Position numbers and translations under genes: made by a program
NCBI GenBank assembly: GCA_963971285.1
Contig: OZ020245.1
Span: forward strand, 17,250,983-17,314,982
From: Astropecten irregularis
Taxonomy: Eukaryota > Echinodermata > Asteroidea > Paxillosida > Astropectinidae
Direction of reading: 5' to 3'
DNA: 64,000 bases
Part shown: piece by piece, positions 13,601 to 25,600 of the stretch
How the letters are laid out: each line of letters opens with the position of its first letter
Position numbering within the stretch: position 1 is the stretch's first letter
The notes under the pieces: model-generated
Database searches by the model: none
Told to the model about the DNA's origin: nothing
The model's input: the letters and a program-made list of their open reading frames with translations, nothing else

Positions 13601-16600
13601 GTGGACTGAACCTGCCAATCAAGCTATGGCTAGGCTTGCCAACGGCCGGCGCCAGACCAGCATTAACGTTTCTTTCCCTTACCTGATTTTGAAGGCCTCC
13701 CCTCAGGGAGGTGCTTCTCCGCTCACAGACGCTCTCGCACTTGCCCACAAACTTTTCTATTGCACGTGAAAGGGACACAAATTCACCCGAACTCAGACGT
13801 TCCAGGAAGCCGTCCTGATGCAATGAGACAGAAAGGAAAAAGTTCAAGAAAACTTTTCTGAAATCTGGTGTTTTTTTTTTTATAATAAGGGAAGAGCATG
13901 CGTTCAGTGCATAATTTAGTAATTGTATCAACTGGTTGAGTTTGTATTCATTTGTATTCATCAGTACAGGTAGGATGACATTTTCGGTAAATTTCTGAAG
14001 TAGCAAATAGAACATACTGTTTGAAACCTCCAGAGCCAATTTCATAGAGCTTACACACAAAATTTGCATAAGCACGAAAAGCCTCCTTGGGTATGTTCAG
14101 ACAGCCTTGTATTTAAAACGAATTGAGTTAAACCGCTCGGCAACCGCAGGGGGTAAGTCGCAAGTTAAAATTATGTTGCGTCCATACAGCGTTTTACTTT
14201 TTGCAGTTAAAACAGATCGGTTTTATTTTTGGTTTTAAGAGGTCATGCACTGTGCCTTGACCCCGTACAGGCTTCCTGTTATAAAATAAAGCGCGCGGAT
14301 TTATCTGTGTGTTGAATATAAACAAGCGCGCCACAACATGTGTTACGTAACCAGCTGCCAGGCTTCTCTGCACTGAAACAGGATGTCAGAAAGTTATTCT
14401 GTCCCAACAGCGTTTAAGCAGTAAACTCGATCGGTTAAAAGCGCTAAACCCTCCTCCCGAGCAGTTTTAACTTTGGTGTTTTAGCGGCGGATAAAACCGA
14501 TCTGTTTTAGATAAATAACTGTTTTAGAGCGTCCAGACACATATTGCTATTAAAACCGATCAGGTTAAAACAGTTGTTTTAGCGAATTTAACACGCTGTC
14601 TGAACGTACCCATTGATCAAGCAAGATTACCAATCAAATTTTCATGTGATTGTTTACTGCTTTTGACATGTATTTAGCCATTGTTAGCACACACTTAATG
14701 GCCATGGGCAATTGGGCATCCTCAAATCCGAAGGATAAATGATCTTAAGCTCTGGGCAAACGTTCAGGATACAGACATGGTTATTAGGAGGCTGTGTTTG
14801 CTAAGGTGCCGACTCTGTCCTACTTACTTTGCCCCGGGCTATTAGGAGTTTCAGGCAGCGATCATGAGCATAGTCGCAGACAAACAGGAGGAGATCCTGC
14901 AGAGAATGGGTCAGTCTGCTGTGCTCGATGGGAGCTATCAGTACATCCATGTCACTTGCACTGCAAAGAAGAACAGACAGACCTATTCAATCCTAATATT
15001 GGTTCACGACGTTGTTATTACTTGAACGTACGAACCAATTCCCCTATTAAATTACCTGCACGTACGTTCATGTCCGTAAAGACCCCTCTATATTAACAAT
15101 GTCTTGGGAATCCTGTAAAGGCCGTGAGTTGCATGCGCACCTCGTTATGTCATCTCCATGACACACTGTTGAATATGTATGATTACCTACACTGGCCTGC
15201 ATGCACGGACATGTACGTGTATGTTAATTGGCTGTACCTGACTTCAAAAGTAATGTATGCACAGTGTGTTTCCCCCCGTTTTCAGGGGGAGATTTTACAG
15301 GATTCCCAAAACGTTGTTAGTGACAAATCCGTGCATACGTACGTGTGTGCGGATCACCTGTACGTACATATGTACGTAAGTGCCGGTCAGTGCAGGTAAT
15401 CGGTTAGAGTATCCACACCAACAACGTCGTGAACCAAGACTAAGCCAATCCCTGCCACTATGCACAAGGGCAAATGGACACGAGTTCCTTTCCGATGCCC
15501 AATTGCATGAGAGATGCTTACATTTTGTCTGGGGTTGACTCCACCACCTCCTCTAGTCTGCCCAACTGGGGCGTGTGGTGGTTTTGGTCCCTGCATTCCC
15601 CATTCTCAAGCAGTGCGGCACCGTCCAGGCAAGCCTCCACTGGCCCATTCCGGTCTTGGCCGGTGCCATCTGGCTCTGTGGTGGTAAAATCAGGATCATA
15701 CCCCGCTGCGAAGTTGACCAGTCTTTTGATGACACTGGTTGTCTCCTTCAGGGAAAAATTAAAACAATATTTATTAATTTCGTCTCAGCTTTTTGAGATG
15801 GCAACAAGTATTAAGTTTTTCATACCAAAACTAAACAATGATTTGGATCTAACCCTAATCCTCTACGCAACCTTTTAGAACGTTCCTGAATCTGCTCAAG
15901 ACTGAGAATGTTATACTAAACCCTATGGTATATATTCCTTATAAGGTATTATATAACACCTTAGTAGATCCTTGTCATTTGATTGGAGGATTGTATGTCA
16001 CGTGATATTTGATAAATAGACCAATTCATGGCTTACGTCACAACCGTTGAAATTTGTTCCATCCATCGTGCATTTTTGGTGCCATCCGATTTGTACCATT
16101 GCACGCCAGGAACTCTAATACGTGATTGGTCAAGCGGCGTTCCATTTATTTGTCACTGCGTGCGCGCGTACGCGTTGGTGTGCAACGCGCGTTACTGTAA
16201 TAAGAGCATAAAGTTTGCCAAGATTTTAAGCTTTTTTTGTCTCGCTAACTCTTAAAATGTTATCCTCCAATCAAAATCAAATGACAAAGATCTACTTAGA
16301 TGTTATATAAAACAAATAATGAATGTTTCACATTCGTAGAATGGAAAAAATAATTTCATTTGGTGACAGATGGTCTGTTCCATTCCACTCGGCTTCGCCT
16401 CGTGAAATGGAACAGTCCATCTGTCACGTCATGAAATTATTTTTACCATTCCACTCATAAACATTCATTATTTGTATACTATCACACTTTGGTAGCATAC
16501 CGAAACAGAAATCTTCACAGATTTACCTATAACTTACAGGGTATAAAGATGGTGATACCTGAAACATAATGTTTAATATTTTCTGCCTGAAATGCTCTAT

Positions 16601-19600
16601 TTACCCAGAAAAGAGTAAAATCAATGACCAAAAACAATTTTGATCTTTTAAAAAATAAAAAATAACAGTGAAAAGATTTTTCAAAAATACTGTGGCCGTT
16701 TTCACTGTTTTCTCAAAAAGTGGGCACCATATGGGAATAGACATTTCACAGATGACTGTTACTGTATCTTTCTTGATATTTTTGCTCATGAATCTGCATT
16801 TCTTTGACAAAAACCAAAGGATGATACTACCTTTAAACTTAAGACAGCAAGTTCCGCATAAAGTTACAGGGCTAAGTACTAGTACAGACCTCATGACAGG
16901 CTACCAATTAAATACTACCAGCTGGATCTTGGTAGGTTTGGGCAAGTAAGTGGTTGATTTTATGGGTAAAACAGCATTGAGTACACAATGTATTTTTCGG
17001 CACCTTGACGAGAATTAGGACTGACCTGGACTCTGTTAAGGAGAAGGGCCAAGTTGTCAAAGACAGTCTGGAACAACTGCAGCCATTGTGGAAAGTTCAA
17101 CAGCCTCATCTGATCAGCCAAGCTACAGCAGGGAGAGACAAAACAAAATCGGGTCAGCTTTCCAGAGCAAGAATCCAGAACTCAGTGCCTCCGTACCCCT
17201 AGCCATTGCCTGAATATCCCTGCTAACTGCCATGGTGTCCCTGGTCACTGCCTTGGTATCCCTGGTCACTGCCTTGGTGTCCCTGCTCACTGCCTTGGTG
17301 TCCCTGGTCTTTGCGTGAATGCCCCTTTTCAGCTACTTGCTGTCAATGGTCACTGCCTTGGTGTCCCTGGTCTTTGCATGAATGCCCCTCTTCAGCTACT
17401 TGCTGTCCCTGCTCACTGCCTTGGTGTCCCTGCTTTATACTGCCTTGGTGTCCCTGGTCATTGCGTGAATGCGTGAATGCTCGGTGTCTTTGGTTATTAT
17501 TTTGATGCCCCTGGTCATTTGCATTGGTGCTCCTAGAAGTCACTGCCATGGTGCCTCTTGTCAAAACATTGATGCCCCAGGTAAATAACTTGGTGCCCCG
17601 TAGTATACGCCCCCGGGTGAATGCCCTGTTCATTGCCTTCGCTGCCTGGTACCGGCTTTGATTCGTGCTTCTACAAGTCCAAGAAAGCATTTCTGTTTCT
17701 CCTGCTGAACAGAACCCTCCCTAAACCTCAACAAAAAACACAAATATCTTGCCAGAGGTTGGCCCTTAAAGAGTGATAATGTATACTTCATGGAACTCTC
17801 ATGTATATTTACCTTCCAATGTTGGCATCGTTCTCAACATTATCAGCTACCGACACAGCTTGCACTACCGTCTGCAAAAACATCAAAAAGGTTTAGAGAC
17901 AATGATTATTCATCACATGGCATGCATCAAACTGCCATAAATGGCAATTTTACACCAACAACTAAATAACAAATCAAAAATAAGGTGAGTGCATAGCCTG
18001 CTGAATGTGGATAGCCTCCTCTGTAGGCTGTTGGTAAAGGGGGGAAAATCAGGTTGGCAAACTCTGGATTTCTCTTGAGAACCTAACCTGTTTGATGAGG
18101 GCCTTGATACTCTCTGCGGCTTCCTCGCGGTACGTCTCCAGAAAGCTGAATCGATGCTGTCTGAGCATGCCCAGTATGATCGCCGTCAACTTGTCCTGCA
18201 GATAGAAACAGCTACATGCTTAAAGACCTCACTCTCCGCAAAAAAAGCCAAGTTTCATGAGCTTGGTCGAGAAGCGTGGTTTCAAATCAGACCATCCTCT
18301 CTCACCCCAGTGGTGCCCAGAAATCTTAAAACTGCCTCATCACCTCTCTACCAACATCATCTTGCAATCGTAATCCTAAACCATTAATCACTGCGTCTTT
18401 CATCTAATAGCTCCGCTCTCTAAAATGCTCCACCCTCTTCACCTTACCTCATCGACGTGACTCTGTTCGTCCAACGGCCTATTCAGGTCGGCTGCTGTGA
18501 ACCGAGCAAAGTCCTGAGTCATCATCTTGTCGATCAGTTTCTCCAGCTCCACCAGCTGAGAGCCGAGGTGCCTTTTACAATTTCAAAAAATCAATTACAA
18601 AAAAAATGCAGTATTGTATAAAGGAGCAAACTATAGGGACTTTCTTCAAGAAGGCAAAAACTGGAGGGTCCCATCCCAACCCCTCATCAACCAAAAAAGA
18701 GCAGCGACATTGAAATTGATTGATTGGTTGTAGACGTTCAGGATATAAGCAGTTTTGTAATTGTCGGCACCATCTCTGAATCTGGTTTTGGCTCTTTTTT
18801 ATAAGTGAATTTTTATTTTTATAAAAATTGTTTAAGTAACAGGAATCAAAATACTGGCTTTGGGCCACAGTTTGGAAAGAGATACTCTGTTTAGAACAAG
18901 AAAATCGAGCTTCAGCTACACAGACCTATATTTTCAGCTTGTGAATGCCAACGCTCAATACTCAAAATTCAAACCCTCAATACTGAAACCTTCAATACTC
19001 AATCCCTCAATACTCAACCCATCAATACTAAATACTCAAACCATCAATACTCAATACTCAAACCCTCAATACTCAATATTCGATATTCGATACTCAAACC
19101 CTCAAAGAACTTGTCTTACCTGAAGCTTTGAAGCCCGGACAGTTCCTGAGTCAGAACCTCCTGCGTGGTGGAGATGAGATCTAACGCTCCGACAAACTCA
19201 GAGGTCGTCAGCAGAATCTGGATGGTCGGCTGGGTCTGATGGACCGTGGCCATCAGTTTCAGCTGCAAGGTGCCAAGAAAATAAATATTTCACCTGTAAA
19301 ACGCCTTCCACAATGTTCATTTTGTAGTTCACATAATGAAAATAATATAAATGAACAGATTTTGGGGAGGTTAGTCCACCTCAGTCACATACCTGAGAAG
19401 CTGAATTAGAAGAATATGGCCACAAAGAGATTGAGTTGGCAGCACTGATTGGGGGCCCTTGGTTGCCAACCACATCAAGCCACAGAAAATCCCTTTGTTT
19501 CCTGACGGAAATGTTCTCAAAATCTGATTGGCTGATGTGCCGCATTGCATAAAATTTGCATGCATGCATGCATCAGACGTTCGAACGTAGTGGCAGAGGC

Positions 19601-22600
19601 AAGAGCCCTACACACCAAACATTTTTTTTTAAGAATTAACATTTACGATGAGGGAAAAAATCTAAGGGGAAGACAAAGTGAGTCCTACCTTGTTGAAGAC
19701 CTTGACGTAGTTTGCTCTGGAAACTTGAAGCTTGAGAATCCTCAGGTTTCCCTGGGCCAGGATGGCATCGATGTTGTTGATCTTTTCCCTGGACAGTCAA
19801 AAGGTCAAAGAGAATCAAGAAACATCTGATCGATCGTCGACAAGAATCGAGGTTTGACACACATTTTCACGTTTCTCTTTGTGTGCAATATTTCAAGTTT
19901 TATATTTGGGATTTGACTTTGAATTGAGTTGACTTTGAAAAGATCAAAATTGTTTTTGGTCACTGGTTTGACTCTTTTCTGGATAAATACAGCATTTCAG
20001 GCAGAAAAATGTTAATGGTATGTTTCTACCATCACCATCTTTATACCCTGTAAGTTATAGGTAAATGTGAAGATTTCTGTTTCGGTATGCTACCAAAGTA
20101 TGATACTACCTTTAAGTCACTGTACTAGGCCTAAAGAAAAATGAACAAAGAGAGGGATTTTTACTGCAAAATGTCAGTATTTTCTTATTAATTGGGATAA
20201 ACAAGTCTGCAATAGACCAAATATGCATACATTTATTCGGGATTAAATTGATCCTAAATGGCCTTTATTATAAAAAGTATGTGGCTAGTTGTACATTCAA
20301 AGTTAATTATTTGCCATTTGCCACATGTTGGCAAAAACCTCCGCTCCAAGGATGCCAAGAGCCAAAAGGGTCATTTTGTGTCCATACCTGAGTTCCCGAA
20401 TCGCCCGGCAAGTGGAGGCCAGATTTTCCTGGAGTTTATCGTGGGAGGCCATTGCACTGAAGAAGGCATTTGATTGGATGGATATTTGCTGGGCTATCTG
20501 TACCTCCACTATGTCCAAGTAATGGCTCAGCTGCAAACCAAAAATAACATAAAACAACAACTTTTCAGGGTTTTTTTATTTTTGAGGAAAAATAAAAGGA
20601 AAAACGTAGAAAGATGTTACAGTCAAACACAAGTACCAAGGCCTAAGGGAAATTTCAGAGCTGCTTAAGCACCAAAATCTGCCTCAGCATCCCAAACCTT
20701 AGTAAATAATTAAAATCAGTATGCCCGTCAAAACTCCTTGTGCATGTTATGCTCAGCAAACAATGGCAGAATACAAGGCAAAAGCTTAATCACATGAAAA
20801 TTCGGTTGGCAATCCTGTTTGATCAAGAAAGACTTTTCATGCTTAAGCAAAGTTTGTGCTTAAGCAGTTTTGTGAAATTGGCCACTGGTAATTCTAAGCT
20901 TTATGTTGTCATAGGAACGTGTACTATGTCATCCCCTACTGATGACCTCTATGCAGGGGTTTAAGTTAAATTCGATTAACTTCCTAGAGTCAAGCTCACA
21001 GAGCTTGCTAAGCATAATTTGCTATTTACAGCACAGGATAGCCAGAAACAGATTACCAGCTGAAATCCCCTGAATTGGTCTGCATTGCTTGCAACCAATT
21101 TCCTGCTTACATAGCAATTTGCTAAGTAGGAATTCCCAATAAGCAACGTCATGAAACTGGGCTCAAAAAGAAGACAAGCAAATATATTAACTAGTGAGCA
21201 TAACGCAAGCATTACCAGCCACTGACTGGTACTCCGCTATCATTTAGCCGAGCATGAACTGGGCTGAACAATGTAATCCACTGGTGTGCACAAGGGTACT
21301 TACCTTTTCCTGGAGTAGTTTGGATGACTGGTGCCCTGAAGAAGGGTCACTTAACCTCTGACCTCTGAACTGGGACCAGGGAAGGACCGCCTCAAAGGTG
21401 TCTGGGTTGTCCAAGGCAAAATCGTTGCGGAAGAAAATCTAACAAATGAAAATCAAAAGGAAATAACGAGGCAAATAATCTATAAGTTGCTTGCAAACTT
21501 TTGAATCTCTCTGTTTCTTATATTGCAGGTAGTATCATAAAGTTGATAGAACCGATGCTGCCGTCTGTCGATAATTTTATTTGTAATGGAATCAAAACAA
21601 ACGGTGAAACCTGTGAAAATTTCAGCTCAATTCATCATTGAAAACTAAGAAAACAGCGAAAAAAAAATGTTGCAATTATTGCACAAATATTCTGAGGTAA
21701 TTGTAATTGTGAGGTTTTGATCTCAGAGATCAAAACTGTATTCAAAATTTTGTCTTACTCATTTTTGGGTAAATACAGCATTTCAGGCAGAAACATTTTA
21801 ACGGTATGCTTGTATCAGGTCTATCTTTATACCCTGTAAGTTAAAGATAAATCTGTGAACATGTTTGTTCTGGTTTCCAACCAAAAATATGATAGTACCA
21901 TTAACCTAAATAAATAAATAAAATCGGTGACAATTTACTTTCTCTTTCAATAATGCATTCTAACCCGGGAATAATAATTATTTTAACAGCTTTATTTAAT
22001 CCCAGCCAATGTGAAATCAATTTTTTGTTTCGACTCTCCAAAAATCAGAAAAAGCACATATGTATGTACAGCAGATGTTTCCAAACAACTGCAAAAGCCA
22101 AAAATAATACACAAACCAGGTCAACAATTTTCCTGTGCCATGTTATGCTGTGTAGCATGGCAACACATGTGAATTTATATGCAATTGGCACGGGCTGCCA
22201 CACACTGTATAGGCCTACACAAAAGGTTGAAGCATTGATTTTATGCAAAAGAGTTGCACCATCAAATTTTTTTTGGATGAATGTCTGTGTTTCCCTGAGG
22301 CGATAACGATATGTATCACACATATGGGCCTTGCTCAGTACAAACTGCCCGAAACGGATGCACAATTTCGACATTTCTGTTCAGACATCGTATTGTTTGT
22401 TTGCTTGGTTGGTTTCTTTCGTTTTTTGCTTCTTTTTTTTTGCGCTCATCAAAACTGTCAGAGTACAGGTTTTATGTCTACCATTGCCTCATAGCTTATG
22501 TCCTTCAGAATCTTTGAATGTTCAGAGTTAGATTTTATGATCTACTGTATACCATGCGGTCCATATACATCAGTATTTGGTTTGTTTCTTTTCTCGGCAC

Positions 22601-25600
22601 AATTTATTTATGTATCTGTTCATGAATATTATTATTTTTGCCGGCGGCGGGGGAGGGAGGGGGGGGGTAGTCTATGTGATAGACACACTCGCTGTACAGC
22701 AAGCGAGCATCCTGATTAATTATGCAATTATGATTTCCTGATTAATTATGCAAACCAACACAGCACTGACCTCTACATTTTGACCATGCCAATCAAGAGG
22801 CATCTACTATCATACCGTATGGCGAGTGTATCTACATCACGTATAAAGCTGCTGCTGCCGCGCGGACACGCGAAATTGACCAATCAACATTCTCGGTCAT
22901 GATCCTCACGGAAATGTTCTCAAAACTTATCTGATTGGTTGATGTGCCGTGCTGCATAAAATTTGCATGCACGCATGTATCAGACGTTCATATGTAGTGG
23001 CACGGAGTAGAATGGGTGATACTCAGGCTAGGGGGGGGGGGGGGCTTTGAGTTAATTCAATGTGGACACCTATTAAAACAGTAACTTTGTAAAGAAACAA
23101 AAAATTCTTTGAAATTCCTCGAGGTGGATTTTGGATGGATGCAGTTGAGAAGAACAGCTGACCAGCATGAGAGCATGAGAGTGGACAATACCCTTACGCT
23201 TTGAGAGAAACTGACCAGGGGCCAATTTCATAGAGCACAAAATTTGCTGAAGCATGAAAAGTCTTCCTTGATCAAACAGGATTACCAACCAAATGTTCAT
23301 GTGATGTTTACTGCTTTTGACTTGTATTTGGCCATTGTTTGCTGAGAATAACATTCACCAGGAATTTTGGCTGGCATACAGATTTTACTTATCAAGTTTT
23401 TTGGTGCTTAAGCAAATTTTGGTGCTTAAGCAACTCTATGAAATTGGCTGCAATCCTGACCAGCAATGGATGAGCAAGCTCAGGATGAGCCAAGCCCTTA
23501 AAACTCAATACTGATGGATATATTCTACAGGCGGTCTGAGGACTCTGACATCTGCGCCCATTCATCCCTCCAAGTTCCCTAAAAGAGAGAAAGCTCAAAG
23601 CATACAATCCCAAGGAAATTCCCTGACTTTACAGGATGAAACTTTTTTTTGTGCAACTTACTTTTGGTATCTGCTCGAAGTCAGCTTTACTGCGCTCTGA
23701 AAATAAATGAAACCAACATACATATGTCATGAGTGCATCTTTCAAACTGTCAAGATTCTGGTGGTTTGGCAACTGTAGGTACAGGTCTCAGCTATCTTTC
23801 ACAATCAAATTCAAACTCTTTTGGTTTAAATACTAAAGGCTAAATATACATGATGCAATATAATTGTTGCTCATCATTTTGTAATAAATTCAGTGCTCAA
23901 AAGAACAACTTCCCCTTATTGTTCAAACAGACTTGACTCAATTCTGTACCCTTTTTCAGATGATATCAAACTAATTGCACATGACATCATTATTTGAGAG
24001 CCAGACATTAAACAAAAATTTCATACAGTTCTTAAGAACATCTCATGTGCAACGGCAAAGTAATGTGGCAATGCTTAAATTCAGGAGAATTCTTAAATCA
24101 TTGAAAGGTGAGCAACAGAAAAACTGACTGGAGTGGGATTCGACCCTGCAACCCCCGGTACACCTTACTGGCGCTCTTACCAACTAAGCTATCCAGCCGT
24201 ATGTTGGTCCCAAATTGTAAATTATCAGTCAAAAGCTAAGAAACCTCACACATACCACTATATCCCAAAGATAATTTAAGATATGCGTAGCATTAGCAAA
24301 GCTGCAAACCTGAGAAACAGTACAATGGGGATCACTCAAAGAGGATGCAGCTTTTTAATCAATATAATCATCAAACAACCACAAGGGAAAGGAGAATTCT
24401 TAGTTTATACACTAATTTGCATATTCATGGACAAACGTGATGTAATGCACATTGCAAACGATAATAAGAGATAATGAACCCAATTCTATAGCACATGACC
24501 CTTACCTTTTAATCTGATGACAGGACTCTTGTGCTTGTCTGACGGGTCTACCATAGGTGAGGTAACAGCTGCATCTAGTTTTTTGTGACTTTTCAAGTGC
24601 TAGGGAAAAAAAGTGGTAACAGATCATAAATCATCAAAAATTGTGAAAGGTTTCAAACAAAATGTTAGGTAAAGCAGAATACAGATCATAAATCATCAAA
24701 AACTGTGAAAGGTTTCATACAAAATGTAAGGTAAAGCAGAATACATACAGTACATACGTGAATCATTGTCACATAATCGGTATACATTTTGTCATCCTAG
24801 TCCCTTGTTAAAATTTAGAGGCTTGGGCTTAACACACTTACAGAAGCCGTTGAGCGCAAGTACTTCTCAAAGTGCCCCCTTGTGATGTGAGGCAGGTACG
24901 GGGATGGCAAGATATCTGTCCGCTCCACAAACGTCTCGCCCCAGGTCTTGGTCAAGAAGTCCAGCTCTCGCTTGGCCTTCCTGGGGTCATTCAGGACAGC
25001 TGGGAGGCTGACCTGAGAGCAGTAGATCGTCCACTTGTGCTGGTCGTTGACCACTGAAGGTACGGAGGAGGCTGGGTCATCCGACGTACTGCTGGTGGGG
25101 CTCTTCTTATCGGCATCTGGTGCAAGTATCCAAAGCAAACACAATGAAGCTAATATCATCTAAACCCTAACTCCGTCAAAGACATTTTATGACAGAGTCT
25201 TTCAAGATCTACCTCCCAAAACCAACACATTCCACTATCCACATGCATACCACAGGTAACTACAGGTAATTGCTGACTACATGTAGCTACAATTTACAAA
25301 AAAGGGTGATATAGGGCCCAAAACTTTTTTTCTTAGTGAAAATAAAAAATAAAAATGTCAGATGTGTGATACATGTATTTATTGAAGAAGGATTGCTTAG
25401 TTAATTTTTGCATGTGAAAAACTATTTTACTACTTGCTAACGTTAGACCTTTTAATAGGTAAGGGGTGCTAGTTTGTAGTCCATGAATGATGAACAAATT
25501 CACTGTATCTATACTCAGTCATAGTTGCGATCGTAATCCTTGGGCTGACATGCGAACTGGGACGTCGGGACCTGGCTTAGGTCCCAGTCCCCATGTCAGA

